Positions 1 through 9,514 are shown, counted from the first letter of the stretch. The stretch: 64,000 bases of DNA from Bacillota bacterium (GCA_021781745.1 JAJXWH010000002.1:165739-229738); one strand, 5' to 3'. Numbers and translations: made by a program. Notes: generated by a model not told the origin, from the sequence alone.

Positions 1-982
1 TTTGAGATAGAAATAATGTTATTGTACCAGTACCGCAATAAGCATCAAATACAATTTCATTTCCATTTAGATCAGCATACTCCAGTGCTTTTCCATAAAG
101 AATTTCTGTTTGAATTGGATTCACTTGAAAGAAAGATAAGGGTGATATATTAAACTTATATTGCCCAATATAGTCGGAAATATAGTCTTGCCCCCATAAA
201 GTAATATTCTTATCTCCAAGAACTACGTTTGTGTCTTTATTATTAATATTTTGAATCAAACTCTTTAAATTTATAATTTCATTCTTTAGCTTACTTATCA
301 GTTCCTCCTTATAAGGAATCTCCTTATCTGTAGTAACCAATACGACCATAACTTCATTAGTCTTAAAACCTTTTCTAATCATTATGTTTCTAATTAAACC
401 TTGCTCAAAAAATACTCCATCCTTTTTAGCTGGAGATATTGCATTTTTCATCATCCAAGACCTTATTATTTCTATAATTCTATCGCTTGCTTTATCTTGG
501 ATCTGACAACTATTCACATTAACTATCTCATGAGTTTTTTCACTAAAAAATCCTATAGAAAGTTCATTTTCTTTTGACCCCACTGAAAATATTGCTTTAT
601 TCCTATATCTATATGGATTTTTCATTCCTATTGGATATTTAACAATTTTTCCGTCCAGTCCAGCAATTCTTTCTATACAGTCTTTTACTCTATTATATTT
701 AAAGTCTAACTGCCCTTCATAACTTAAATGCATTAAAGTACAGCCACCACATTTTTCATAATCAATACATTCAGGTGATTTTCTTTCATTGGATTTTTCT
801 AATATTTCTAGAAGTCTTCCATGAGCATAGTTTTTCTTACTTTTAATTATCTCAGCCTTTACAGTTTCACCTTTTAATGCTCCAGGTATAAAAATAGGAT
901 ATCTATTTATTTTTGCGACACCTTCTCCTTCATAACCGAGGGAATCAATTTTTACAATATATTCTTTATTATTTTCTATCAC
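1..982 (-). CDS. rlmD: 23S rRNA (uracil-5-)-methyltransferase, RlmD/RlmCD type, 3' end cut off by window edge
   Basis: Not found by a start-to-stop search because it runs off the window; I translated it by hand. It should transfer a methyl group from SAM to C5 of a uracil in 23S rRNA. The N-terminus reads as a TRAM-like RNA-binding domain (about residues 1-60). A CGGCxxxH cysteine cluster follows (residues about 80-90), typical of the Fe-S site of this family, and the last visible residues carry the SAM motif DAYCGTGT. The start is GTG at 980-982, chosen because AAGGAC lies 8 bases upstream and the overlapping ATG at 984 runs straight into a stop. About 327 codons are visible of a usual 450-460; the catalytic Cys and Glu lie beyond the edge. 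An intrinsic terminator stands just upstream (1010-1033), suggesting attenuation. In Gram-positives one RlmCD can modify two uracils; which applies here cannot be told. Confidence 0.9.
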   Translation of the reverse strand, partial: MIENNKEYIVKIDSLGYEGEGVAKINRYPIFIPGALKGETVKAEIIKSKKNYAHGRLLEILEKSNERKSPECIDYEKCGGCTLMHLSYEGQLDFKYNRVKDCIERIAGLDGKIVKYPIGMKNPYRYRNKAIFSVGSKENELSIGFFSEKTHEIVNVNSCQIQDKASDRIIEIIRSWMMKNAISPAKKDGVFFEQGLIRNIMIRKGFKTNEVMVVLVTTDKEIPYKEELISKLKNEIINLKSLIQNINNKDTNVVLGDKNITLWGQDYISDYIGQYKFNISPLSFFQVNPIQTEILYGKALEYADLNGNEIVFDAYCGTGTITLFLSQ

Positions 983-1009
983 ATAAACACGTCCTTAATT
1001 ATATTTTAC

Positions 1010-1033
1010 AAAAAAAGAGCACCTTTCGGTGCC
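1010..1033 (-). terminator. Intrinsic terminator in the leader of the rlmD-like gene
   Basis: On the minus strand GGCACC-GAAA-GGTGC forms a tight tetraloop hairpin followed by a run of seven T. It ends only about 28 bases before the rlmD-like start codon, so it sits inside that gene's 5' leader. The pyk gene upstream already has its own terminator at 1215-1254. A TATAAT sits at 1104-1109 (minus), though no good -35 accompanies it. The arrangement fits a conditional terminator. Confidence 0.75.
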
Positions 1034-1042
1034 AATACAGAA

Positions 1043-1069
1043 TCAGTTGCCATTTAATTCCATAATCAT
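1043..1069 (-). other. Possible 8-codon leader peptide ahead of the leader terminator
   Basis: Between the TATAAT at 1104-1109 and the terminator at 1010-1033, the minus strand has ATG followed by seven codons and TGA (M-I-M-E-L-N-G-N). The purine-rich stretch upstream is only a weak ribosome binding site, so translation is uncertain. If real it could couple ribosome stalling to read-through into the rRNA methyltransferase gene, as known for leader-controlled resistance methylases. This is inference. Confidence 0.18.
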
Positions 1070-1214
1070 AAATTATTATTTCTCTTTATGAGCAATAATA
1101 TACATTATATATTAAATACCATCTAGATAATTGTTAATTTTTTGTTAACTTTTTATAACAAGTAATAAATTTCTATGACCTACTTAAAATTGTCGTATAA
1201 ATCTCACAAATTAC

Positions 1215-1254
1215 AAAAAAGGCCTTGAGTAAAATATACCAAAGCCTTTTTTTT
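1215..1254 (-). terminator. Terminator after pyk
   Basis: On the minus strand AAAAGGC pairs with GCCTTTT across a loop of about 20 bases, extended by imperfect pairs, followed by a T run. It lies 27 bases after the pyk stop codon. The A/T tracts on both sides make it potentially bidirectional. Confidence 0.7.
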
Positions 1255-1280
1255 ATATATGAAAAATTATGTTTTATAAA

Positions 1281-2702
1281 TTATTTAACAATGCTAACTT
1301 TTAATAGGTTAGTTGCTCCAACTTCATTAACAGGAACTCCAGCTGCTAAAACAACTGTATCTCCTTCTTTAACAAATTCATAAGTCTTAGCTATTTCTAC
1401 TGATTTTTCTAACATTTCATCAGTTGATACCATTTTATCAGCAACTATAGGATATACTCCCCATGAGAAAGCTAATTGTCTAGCAACTACTTCGTCTGGA
1501 GTAACAGCTATAATTGGACATTCTGGTCTGCATTGAGATATTCTCTTTGCTGTAGCACCAGTTTGAGTTGAAGAAATTATAGCATTTGCTTGTAATTCAT
1601 TAGCTGCATTACTAGCTGCTCTTGAAATAACTCCTGAAATAGCAGGTGTATGAGATTTAGCAGCTGAAACTGCTACCTTGTAAGTTAATTGCTTTTCAGT
1701 TTCTTCAGCAATTTTAGCCATTGTAGCTACAGCTTCTACTGGGTAATCTCCATTAGCACTTTCTCCTGATAACATGATTGCATCAGTACCATCTAATATA
1801 GCATTAGCCACGTCTGAAACTTCAGCTCTTGTTGGTCTTGGATTTCTCATCATAGAATCTAACATTTGAGTTGCAGTTACAACTGGCTTACCAGCAGTAT
1901 TACATTTTTCAATAATCATCTTTTGAACTGCAGGAACTTGTTCTATTGGAATTTCAACTCCAAGATCTCCTCTAGCTACCATTATAAGGTCAGAAGCTTC
2001 TAAGATTGAATCGATGTTATCAACACCTTCTTGGTTCTCAATCTTTGAACAAATTAATATTCTTTCTCCGCCATTTTCATCAAGTATCTTTCTGATAGTT
2101 TCTACGTCAGCTGCTTTTCTTATAAATGAAGCTGCAATCATAGTAACTCCAACTTGGCATCCAAAGATTAAATCGCTTTTATCTTTTTCAGTAAGAGCTG
2201 GTAATTTAATAGATACTCCTGGTACATTAACACCTTTATGTGTTCCAACTACTCCAGTGTTTTGAACTTCACACTTTATAGCATTTCCTTCAATTGATTT
2301 AACAGTTAATCCAACTAAACCATCGTCTATTAAAATAGTATTTCCTGGTTTAACATCATTTGCTAGTCCTTCATATGTAACAGCACATTTAGTAGTATCA
2401 CCAACTACTGACATATCTCCAGCATATACTGTAAATTCTGTACCTTTAGTTAATTCAACCTTATTTGGTTCAAATTTACCTGTTCTAATTTCTGGCCCTT
2501 TAGTATCAAGAATTATAGCAATTTCTCTGTTTAATTTCTTAGATAATTCTTTAACCTTTGCAATTCTTCCACCATGTTCTTCATGATCACCATGTGAAAA
2601 ATTATGTCTTGATGCATTCATGCCTGCAAGCATAACCTTTTCTAATATTTCCATATCTTCACTTGCTGGACCAATAGTACAAATCATTTTAGTTTTTCTC
2701 AT
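1281..2702 (-). CDS. pyk: Pyruvate kinase
   Basis: Converts PEP and ADP to pyruvate and ATP, the last step of glycolysis, in the cytosol. The protein opens with RKTKMICTIGPAS and carries DTKGPEIRTG, the catalytic-lysine motif KIEN, the metal-binding motif MVARGDLGVE, and the signature around TRAEVSDVANAILDG. I chose the ATG at 2700-2702 (473 aa) over an upstream ATG 13 codons earlier because GAGGAG lies 8 bases before it and the family starts there. The extra C-terminal PEP-utiliser domain of Bacillus pyruvate kinases is absent. It follows pfkA by 67 bases on the same strand and is probably co-transcribed with it, a pairing common in Firmicutes. Confidence 0.97.
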   Translation of the reverse strand: MRKTKMICTIGPASEDMEILEKVMLAGMNASRHNFSHGDHEEHGGRIAKVKELSKKLNREIAIILDTKGPEIRTGKFEPNKVELTKGTEFTVYAGDMSVVGDTTKCAVTYEGLANDVKPGNTILIDDGLVGLTVKSIEGNAIKCEVQNTGVVGTHKGVNVPGVSIKLPALTEKDKSDLIFGCQVGVTMIAASFIRKAADVETIRKILDENGGERILICSKIENQEGVDNIDSILEASDLIMVARGDLGVEIPIEQVPAVQKMIIEKCNTAGKPVVTATQMLDSMMRNPRPTRAEVSDVANAILDGTDAIMLSGESANGDYPVEAVATMAKIAEETEKQLTYKVAVSAAKSHTPAISGVISRAASNAANELQANAIISSTQTGATAKRISQCRPECPIIAVTPDEVVARQLAFSWGVYPIVADKMVSTDEMLEKSVEIAKTYEFVKEGDTVVLAAGVPVNEVGATNLLKVSIVK

Positions 2703-2769
2703 TAAACTAACACTCCTCTTTCTTGGATTAATATATAGCATTTATATAAATAAACTATAGGCTTAATAA

Positions 2770-3726
2770 CTATGATAATACTTGAGCAATATCATATAAT
2801 TCTTTATCAAATTTGCTTTCCATATCTAAAGCTTCATCTATATCTTGGTCAATAATCTTATTATCTCTAATTCCAATTACTCTTGAAGTTAATCCTTCTA
2901 ATAATACTTCTACTGCCTTAGCACCCATTCTTGAGGCTAATACTCTATCTGTAGCACTAGGACTTCCACCTCTTTGAATATGACCTAATATTGTTGCTCT
3001 TGTTTCTATTCCTGTTACTTCTTCTACATATTTTGCAAGATCAAATGCTCCTCCAATTCCTTCTGCAAGGATAATTAAATTGTGCATCTTTCCTTTGTTT
3101 TTACCTTCTAAAATAGTCCTACAAAGTGCATCTTTATCAAAGTCTATTTCTGGGATTATTATTGCTTCTGCTCCACCACATATACCAGCGTATAAAGATA
3201 AATCCCCACAATCTCTACCCATAACTTCTACAATTGAAACTCTTTCATGTGAAGTTGAAGTATCTCTGATTTTGTTAATTGCATCTACAACAGTATTTAA
3301 GGCTGTATCAAACCCTAAAGTAAAATCTGTATAAGCTAAATCATTATCTATTGTTCCTGGAATTCCTATTGTTTTTATTCCAAGTTTTGATAATAATTTT
3401 GCTCCAGTAAATGATCCATCTCCACCGATTACTACTAAAGCTTCTACGCCATAAGCTTGTAGAATTTTAGCAGCTTTTTTTCTTACTTCTTCATTTTTAA
3501 ACTCAGGACATCTAGCAGTTCTTAGGATTGTTCCACCTCTTTGAATTATATCAGATACTGAATTTCTATCCATACTGAATAGTTCTCCATTGATTAATCC
3601 ACTATATCCTCTTTGCACACCCATAACTTCAATTCCGTTATGAAGCGCAGTTCTTACTACTGCTCTAATTGCAGCATTCATTCCTGGTGCATCTCCACCA
3701 CTTGTTAACACAGCTATCTTTTTCAT
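2770..3726 (-). CDS. pfkA: ATP-dependent 6-phosphofructokinase
   Basis: Phosphorylates fructose 6-phosphate to the 1,6-bisphosphate, the committed step of glycolysis. Family motifs are clear: [10 protein letters not shown] at the N-terminus, the ATP loop GGDGSF, the catalytic PGTIDNDL, and MGRDCGDLS. The start at 3726 gives 318 aa, the usual size; it follows AAGGAGG by about 11 bases, whereas a longer form would run 19 residues upstream through a 21-bp near-palindrome (3755-3775). A sigma-A promoter is seen at 3814-3842. The gene sits between dnaE (444 bases upstream) and pyk (downstream), the usual clostridial order. Allosteric control by ADP and PEP is expected from the family. Confidence 0.97.
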   Translation of the reverse strand: MKKIAVLTSGGDAPGMNAAIRAVVRTALHNGIEVMGVQRGYSGLINGELFSMDRNSVSDIIQRGGTILRTARCPEFKNEEVRKKAAKILQAYGVEALVVIGGDGSFTGAKLLSKLGIKTIGIPGTIDNDLAYTDFTLGFDTALNTVVDAINKIRDTSTSHERVSIVEVMGRDCGDLSLYAGICGGAEAIIIPEIDFDKDALCRTILEGKNKGKMHNLIILAEGIGGAFDLAKYVEEVTGIETRATILGHIQRGGSPSATDRVLASRMGAKAVEVLLEGLTSRVIGIRDNKIIDQDIDEALDMESKFDKELYDIAQVLS

Positions 3727-3754
3727 AATATATATTTCCTCCTTAAATACCGTT

Positions 3755-3775
3755 AAGGGACCTTTAAGGACCCTT
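3755..3775. promoter_or_regulatory. 21-bp near-palindrome in the pfkA leader, possible operator
   Basis: The sequence AAGGGACC-TTTAA-GGACCCTT is a dyad with one mismatched pair. It sits between the predicted transcription start (about 3807) and the pfkA ribosome binding site (about 3737-3743). With G/C-rich arms in a very AT-rich leader it could be a repressor site or an RNA hairpin. No T run follows, so it is not a terminator. Confidence 0.4.
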
Positions 3776-3813
3776 GTGTACATAATATAACCATAATTTA
3801 TTAATCAAGAATT

Positions 3814-3842
3814 ATTGTACATAAAATTCTAGCAATTATCAA
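3814..3842 (-). promoter_or_regulatory. Sigma-A promoter for pfkA-pyk
   Basis: On the minus strand TTGATA (3837-3842) and TACAAT (3814-3819) are separated by 17 bases. This predicts a start near 3807 and a leader of about 80 nt. Confidence 0.55.
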
Positions 3843-4169
3843 TCATATTTGACTAATTTCTGATATTATTCTAAAATAAATATCTTAATTTTATGAAAAG
3901 TTTTATAGCTCGCATATACTCTCAATTAATCAATTGGTCTCATATCCAAGCACTTCAAAATTAATATATTTTTGTATAAAATATATTTATTTTAATCAAG
4001 GTACTTACTGTATATAAATATAATATTATTTTTATTTCTCATTTAATATTAACTCATCTTCTCTATTATACCCAAAAAACGATAAATTAATATAAATTAA
4101 TATAAATTTTGTCATATTGAGTTCTATAATATTTTTCATTTATGCATCTGCTATTTATTTATAATCTAA
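3843..4169. other. Intergenic stretch between pfkA promoter and dnaE, nothing recognised
   Basis: About 330 bases of AT-rich sequence after dnaE. I see no convincing ORF, RNA gene or strong hairpin; only a short direct repeat of ATAAATTAAT near 4080-4110. Confidence 0.5.
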
Positions 4170-7100
4170 TTATAAATCTTGAACTTTAATATTTTCTTCA
4201 CCTAAGTCATCTTTTAACAAACTTATAACATCGCTTTCCAATGAAATCCATCTATCTCTAGGTACTCTGAATTTTTGTTTTTCTTTACTTGCAAATATAT
4301 AGATAGGTGTATCTCCAAGATATTCTTTTATTAGCAACTCTTTAAGTTTTTTATTAAGTTCTTTGGCTGCTACAGTATCATCTACTCTTAAATATACTTT
4401 CGAAGAATTTATTTTTTCCAAAGGTTCAATACTCTCACATATAAGCTTAGGTGGTTCATCTTCCTTTAGGCTAAGCCTTCCCTTTACCAGTACCAAGCTG
4501 TCTGTTACGCATAAATCTTTAACTTTATCTAAAATCTTAGGGAAAACTATTACCTCAATTGTTCCTGATAAATCTTCAAGTTTCAAGAATGCCATTATAG
4601 AATTATTTCTAGTTACCTTTTGATTAACACCTGTGAGTATTCCTCCAAGAATTACTCTGTCATTATCTTGCAAACTATCTTGTCTATTAAACATAGTAAT
4701 CTCACCTATATCGTCTTCCATAGTTTCATCCAGTGTTTCTTGAACTAAGAATATTTTAGATATTTCATTAGTCGTCTGCATTTTTAAACTTTGAGCGTAA
4801 TCATCTAAAGGGTGTCCCGTAATATATAATCCAGTCATTTCTTTTTCCATTGCGAGCAAATTTCTTTTATTGAATTCTTTGATATTTGGATAGTTAACTT
4901 CTGGATTTTTTAATTCTTCACTTGCAAATAAGCTTATCTGGCCGTCTATATTCCTTCTTTTATCACTTGAAATATTATCTATTAATTTTTCATGGACAGC
5001 TAACATTTTTGATCTAAAAAATTTAAAATCATCTAAGGCACCAGCTTTTATTAAACATTCCACAGCACGTTTATTTATTGTTGATGGATCCATTTTATTA
5101 ATAAAATCAACCAAAGATTCAAATTTTCCTTTTTCTTCTCTAGCTTTAACTATGCCCTCTACAACATTAGCCCCAACATTTTTTACTGCGGCTAATCCAA
5201 ATCTTATTTTATCACCTTTAACAGTAAATTTCGAAAAACTTTCATTTATATTCGGCGGTAAAACTTGTATTCCTAATTCCTCTGCAATACCAATATAGTA
5301 TGCTACCTTTTCATTAATTCCCATAATAGAGTTGAGCATAGCTGCTATCATTTCCACTGGATAATATTTCATAAGATATGCTGTCTGATACCCTACAACT
5401 GCATAAGCTGCTGCATGGGATTTGTTAAAGGCATAAGATGCAAAATCCATCATAGAATCAAAAATTTTATTAGCTACTTCCTCTGAAATTCCATTTCTTA
5501 TGCACCCTGGCACTACTACTTCATCATTTTCAACAATTCCATAAATGAAATTTTTTCTTTCCTCTTCCATTACCTTATGCTTTTTCTTTGACATTGCCCT
5601 TCTAACCATATCACTTCGTCCCATTGAATATCCCGCAAGTTTTCTAACAATTTCCATTACTTGTTCCTGATATACCATTACTCCATACGTTACATTAAGT
5701 ATATCTTCTAATTCTTTTGTTTCATATTGAACTTTTTCAGGATTTCTTTTACATTCTATGTATCTAGGAATTTCTGCCATAGGACCTGGTCTATATAGTG
5801 ATATTCCTGCAATTATATCTTCTAGTGAATCAGGTTTTAATTCCTTCATGAATGAAACCATTCCGGCAGATTCTAATTGGAATACACCCGCTGTTCTACC
5901 TTCACCTATCATCTTATAAACGTCTTTATCCTCAAAGTCTATTTTATCTAAATCTATATCTATTCCTCTATTGTCCTTAATCATTTTTAAGGCATCACTC
6001 ATAACCGTTAAAGTTCTAAGTCCCAAGAAATCCATTTTAAGTAGTCCAAGTTCTTCTAAGGTATTCATACCAAATTGAGTTACTATCATTTCATCATTTT
6101 TTTGTAATGGAACATATTCTACTAAAGGTCTTGATGCTATAACAACCCCTGCTGCATGGGTCGAGGAATGCCTTGGCAGCCCTTCCAAGTCCTTTGATAC
6201 ATCTATTAGTGTTTTTACTCTTTCATCGCTGTCATACGCTGACTTAAGCTCTGGATTTAAATCTAGTGCCTTCTCTATTGTAATACCTGACATAGTTGGT
6301 ATCATCTTAGCAATTCTATCAACTTCTGCATAGCTGTAATTCATTGCTCTTCCAACATCTCTTATACATAATCTTGCAGCCATTGTACCAAATGTTATTA
6401 TTTGTGAAACATTATCTACACCATATTTCTCAACAACATAATCAATAACTTCTTGTCTTCTTTCATAGCAAAAATCACTATCGATATCAGGCATAGATAC
6501 TCTTTCCGGATTTAAAAAACGTTCAAAGATTAAGCTATACTTAATAGGATCTATCTTAGTAATACCTAATGTATATGCCACTATGGAACCTGCAGCAGAT
6601 CCCCTACCTGGGCCAGTAGGTATTCCACTTTCGTATGAGAATCTAATAAAATCCCAAACAATTAGGAAATAGTCTACATAGCCCATTTGCTTTATTACTT
6701 CAAGCTCGTATTCAAGCCTATCTACATATTCTTTGGCTTCTTCACTTTCTATTGCTATATCGCTAATCTTATTGTAGTCTAATTTTATATCCCTCAACTG
6801 CTCAAATATATCATACCTGTCTATCAGACCTTTATAACAGGTGTCTCTAAGGTATTGAAAAGGATCTTGCCCTTCTTCTAAAGGAAATTTAGGCAGTTTA
6901 GATTCATGGAATTTATATTCGTAGTTACATTGTTCTGCAATCTTAATGGTATTTTCTATTGCTTCAGGAACATAAGAAAACATATCCCACATTTCTTCCG
7001 CTGATTTTAAGTAAAATTGATCTGAAGGATATCTTCTTCTATGAGGATCATCTATTGTTTTAGCTGTTTGTATGCACATTAAAACATCATGAGATTTGGA

Positions 7101-7745
7101 GTCTTCTTTGCTTATATAATGGACGTCATTAGTAGCTATTAATGGAATTCCCACTTCTTTTGATAATTTTATATTCTCTTCATTCACCTTTATTTGCTCT
7201 TCCATTCCATGGTTTTGCAATTCAAGATAGAAATCTCCGTTAAATATTTCCTTATATATTAGCGCTGCTTCTTTAGCTTTTTCATAATTTCCTTTTAGGT
7301 GGTAGGATTGTACCTCTCCTCCTAAACATGCACTTAAAGCTATTAATCCTTCACTATGTTTCTTTAAATATTCATAATCAATCCTTGGTTTATAATAAAA
7401 CCCTTCGATTGAAGCTACAGATACTATCTTCATTAAATTCTCATATCCTATTTCGTTTTTAACTAATAAAACTAAATGATATGTTGAATTCTCTTTATCA
7501 GGTTGTTTCATATGTCTAGACTTTGGCACCACATACACTTCACAGCCTAAAATAGGTTTTATCTCATTTTCTCTTGCAGCTTTATAAAAATCTACAAGTC
7601 CATATAAAACTCCATGATCAGTTATAGCTATACTCTTCATCTCTAGCTCTTTAGCCTGTTTCATAAGTTTCCCTATTTTTCCGGAGCCATCTAATAAACT
7701 ATATTCTGTATGTAAGTGTAAATGGCAAAATTGCTTTTCTTCCAT
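4170..7745 (-). CDS. dnaE: DNA polymerase III alpha subunit, DnaE type
   Basis: Replicative polymerase subunit; in Firmicutes DnaE works alongside PolC at the fork, mainly in lagging-strand initiation. It opens with a PHP domain (HLHLHTEYSLLDG) and carries the catalytic aspartate motif MPDIDSDF near residue 420, then GPGRGSAAGS, the tandem helix-hairpin-helix region, and a C-terminal OB fold (about 980-1070) of the kind that binds single-stranded DNA. The length of 1191 aa is typical for DnaE and shorter than PolC, and there is no inserted 3'-5' exonuclease. The start follows GGAGGTGAGG closely. It precedes pfkA on the same strand, and just upstream lies a 72-bp tandem repeat array that separates it from the Dabb gene. 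Confidence 0.96.
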   Translation of the reverse strand: MEEKQFCHLHLHTEYSLLDGSGKIGKLMKQAKELEMKSIAITDHGVLYGLVDFYKAARENEIKPILGCEVYVVPKSRHMKQPDKENSTYHLVLLVKNEIGYENLMKIVSVASIEGFYYKPRIDYEYLKKHSEGLIALSACLGGEVQSYHLKGNYEKAKEAALIYKEIFNGDFYLELQNHGMEEQIKVNEENIKLSKEVGIPLIATNDVHYISKEDSKSHDVLMCIQTAKTIDDPHRRRYPSDQFYLKSAEEMWDMFSYVPEAIENTIKIAEQCNYEYKFHESKLPKFPLEEGQDPFQYLRDTCYKGLIDRYDIFEQLRDIKLDYNKISDIAIESEEAKEYVDRLEYELEVIKQMGYVDYFLIVWDFIRFSYESGIPTGPGRGSAAGSIVAYTLGITKIDPIKYSLIFERFLNPERVSMPDIDSDFCYERRQEVIDYVVEKYGVDNVSQIITFGTMAARLCIRDVGRAMNYSYAEVDRIAKMIPTMSGITIEKALDLNPELKSAYDSDERVKTLIDVSKDLEGLPRHSSTHAAGVVIASRPLVEYVPLQKNDEMIVTQFGMNTLEELGLLKMDFLGLRTLTVMSDALKMIKDNRGIDIDLDKIDFEDKDVYKMIGEGRTAGVFQLESAGMVSFMKELKPDSLEDIIAGISLYRPGPMAEIPRYIECKRNPEKVQYETKELEDILNVTYGVMVYQEQVMEIVRKLAGYSMGRSDMVRRAMSKKKHKVMEEERKNFIYGIVENDEVVVPGCIRNGISEEVANKIFDSMMDFASYAFNKSHAAAYAVVGYQTAYLMKYYPVEMIAAMLNSIMGINEKVAYYIGIAEELGIQVLPPNINESFSKFTVKGDKIRFGLAAVKNVGANVVEGIVKAREEKGKFESLVDFINKMDPSTINKRAVECLIKAGALDDFKFFRSKMLAVHEKLIDNISSDKRRNIDGQISLFASEELKNPEVNYPNIKEFNKRNLLAMEKEMTGLYITGHPLDDYAQSLKMQTTNEISKIFLVQETLDETMEDDIGEITMFNRQDSLQDNDRVILGGILTGVNQKVTRNNSIMAFLKLEDLSGTIEVIVFPKILDKVKDLCVTDSLVLVKGRLSLKEDEPPKLICESIEPLEKINSSKVYLRVDDTVAAKELNKKLKELLIKEYLGDTPIYIFASKEKQKFRVPRDRWISLESDVISLLKDDLGEENIKVQDL

Positions 7746-7837
7746 GATTTCCTCACCTCCATATCTAAGTCAATAGTGATTAATTAATAATTAAAGTAAA
7801 TGCGAAATTTTTCAAGATATAATTTTGGGGAATAATA

Positions 7838-8104
7838 TTAAAGGAAATCCGACTCACATTCGTTCGCTGGATAAGTTCGATTAACAAAATCATAGATTTT
7901 GATTCTCACTTAAAGGAAATCCGACTCACATTCGTTCGCTGGATAAGTTCGATTAACAAAATCATAGATTTTGATTCTCACTTAAAGGAAATCCGACTCA
8001 CATTCGTTCGCTGGATACTCACAGAGTAAGCGACCATCATCAAATCATAGATTTGAGATGTCTGCTTAAGTTCGATTAACAAAATCATAGATTTTGATTC
8101 TCAC
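7838..8104. repeat. Array of three 72-bp tandem repeats, third copy with a 51-bp insertion
   Basis: Units start at 7838, 7910 and 7982, each opening with TTAAAGGAAATCC and closing with GATTCTCAC, and are virtually identical. The third is split by 51 extra bases (8018-8068). Each unit holds the hairpin CAAAATC-ATA-GATTTTG; the insertion carries the shorter version CAAATC-ATA-GATTTG. The array exactly fills the junction between the Dabb stop codon (8105-8107) and the dnaE upstream region; its last T is the first base of that stop codon's complement. Not a CRISPR: there are no unique spacers. Confidence 0.92.
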
Positions 8105-8389
8105 TTAAAAGTCTAATGTTTTACTGCCTTCCATATATGATCCTATAACTTTTTTTACTTTTTCCACATGAAATTCATTTATGTCGTATGCAAGATAATC
8201 CTCTTTATTCTCAAATCTAGTTATAATTCCTATATCATAACTTCTATCACTTTTTATTACGTCTACTCCTACTTCTAATTGTTTTAATTCTTTAACATTT
8301 CCATTCATTGATAATAAAGTTTCTTTTACAAATTTTAAATTTTCTTCTGTTGGTTCCTTTAACTTAAAAAGCACAATATGTGTAAACAT
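8105..8389 (-). CDS. Dabb-family (stress-responsive alpha/beta barrel) protein
   Basis: A 94-residue protein opening with MFTHIVLFKLK, the hallmark of the Dabb domain, a dimeric ferredoxin-like barrel found in stress-response proteins and a few aromatic-ring enzymes. The conserved HIV-F-K strand at residues 4-9 and the HV.KV helix near residues 73-77 are visible. Substrate or role cannot be told. The start follows AAGGGA by about 8 bases. It lies between whiA and dnaE and is bounded on both sides by repeats: the CAGTT-ended element upstream (8408-8532) and the 72-bp array downstream, whose first bases overlap its stop codon. Confidence 0.85.
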   Translation of the reverse strand: MFTHIVLFKLKEPTEENLKFVKETLLSMNGNVKELKQLEVGVDVIKSDRSYDIGIITRFENKEDYLAYDINEFHVEKVKKVIGSYMEGSKTLDF

Positions 8390-8407
8390 AATACCAATCC
8401 CTTCTTT

Positions 8408-8532
8408 CAGTTGACAGCTTACAGTGCACAGTTAACAGTTATGGATAAAATCCCTTTGGGATTTTTTATTATTTTAATTTAAAACTCTGTAAGAGTTTGT
8501 TCCTTAACTGTTAATTGTTAACTGTAAACTGT
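8408..8532. repeat. CAGTTAACAGT-ended intergenic element, copy A (whiA / Dabb junction)
   Basis: The left end reads CAGTTGACAGCTTACAGTGC and continues with further CAGTTAACAGT; the right end is its imperfect inverse, AACTGTTAATTGTTAACTG then TAAACTG. Inside is an AAATCCC...GGGATTT hairpin with T tract. It runs from one base after the whiA stop codon to just before the Dabb ribosome binding site. Related copies are at 15007, 21693 and 42010. Confidence 0.85.
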
Positions 8533-8533
8533 C

Positions 8534-9481
8534 TTACTTGCTTGTTCTCAGCTCTTCTGCTATTTTCTCTATCTTTCTTAATCTATGATTTATTCCTGAT
8601 TTCCCTACAGGCGGATCTAACATTTCGCCTAACTCTTTCAATGATTCATCTGGATAATTCAACCTTAGTTCAGCAATTTCTCTCAAATTATCTGGTAATC
8701 TTTGTAAGCCTATTTGAGATTGTATGAGTTTTATGCTTTCAACCTGCCTAACTGCGGCATTTACCGTTTTAGAAAGGTTTGCAGTTTCACAATTTACAAG
8801 CCTATTAACATTATTTCTCATTTCCTTCATTATTCGTATGTTTTCGATTTCTAGCAAGGATGCATGTGCTCCAATTACATTTAGTAAATCTACGATTTGT
8901 TCGCCTTCTTTAATATATACTATAAAACTATTTTTCCTCTGTATCACTTTAGAGTTTAATTTAAATGTATTAACAAGATTAGACAAATCTTTAGCATACT
9001 CCTCACTATGAGTCACAAATTCTAGGTGATAAGTTTTTTCGGGATTACTTATGCTCCCTCCACCAATAAAGGCACCTCTCATATATGCTTTTTTAAGGTT
9101 ATCCTCTGTAAAAATATGTTCTTCAATCCTATAGTCCAAGCTCATTATTCCATCTATTTCTTTAAGTATTCCCGTTTCACTTAACAAATCTCTAACTCCC
9201 ATTTCTTCTGAAATTACTACCATGTAAATATTATTCTTTTTTAGCGAATTACTTTTCTTTACCATTAGTTTTGAATGAATACCAAAGTGATCCTTTAGAA
9301 GTGTGAAAATCAATCTAGCACTAGCCGGATTTTCTGTAGTCATTTTAAAACTAAGTCCACTTCCACTAAAAGCTAATGTGCCACTAACCTTCATTATTGC
9401 TGATATTTCTGCCAATGCTTCTTCTTTTGAAATATCTATATACCTGCATATTTCTCCTTTAACTTTAGATGAAAATGACAT
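8534..9481 (-). CDS. whiA: WhiA, DNA-binding regulator
   Basis: WhiA homologue of 315 aa, a DNA-binding protein needed for sporulation septation in Streptomyces and linked to chromosome segregation and division in Bacillus. The N-terminal part has the two-lobed LAGLIDADG-like fold (MRGAFIGGGSISNP near 125-140) that lacks nuclease residues, and the C-terminus carries a helix-turn-helix region (ELGEMLDPPVGKSGINHRL, about 280-300). It is the last gene of the conserved rapZ-yvcK-whiA cluster. The start follows AAGGAAGGAAAG. Both flanks are repeat elements (8408-8532 and 9515-9636), which is unusual for genes in one transcript. Confidence 0.95.
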   Translation of the reverse strand: MSFSSKVKGEICRYIDISKEEALAEISAIMKVSGTLAFSGSGLSFKMTTENPASARLIFTLLKDHFGIHSKLMVKKSNSLKKNNIYMVVISEEMGVRDLLSETGILKEIDGIMSLDYRIEEHIFTEDNLKKAYMRGAFIGGGSISNPEKTYHLEFVTHSEEYAKDLSNLVNTFKLNSKVIQRKNSFIVYIKEGEQIVDLLNVIGAHASLLEIENIRIMKEMRNNVNRLVNCETANLSKTVNAAVRQVESIKLIQSQIGLQRLPDNLREIAELRLNYPDESLKELGEMLDPPVGKSGINHRLRKIEKIAEELRTSK

Positions 9482-9514
9482 TTTCTTTCCTTCCTTACCT
9501 TAAATATTATAATA

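Noticed and set aside
983..1280. Known riboswitch upstream of the rlmD-like gene
   Set aside because: Besides the terminator hairpin I find no conserved riboswitch core; a leader-peptide or simple attenuator is the more modest reading.
2014..2265. Open frame on the plus strand inside pyk (and many similar ones inside other genes)
   Set aside because: Antisense shadow of a clear gene; no ribosome binding site and no protein-like composition.
7838..8104. CRISPR array
   Set aside because: The 72-bp units are contiguous and identical, with no unique spacers, and no cas genes are near.
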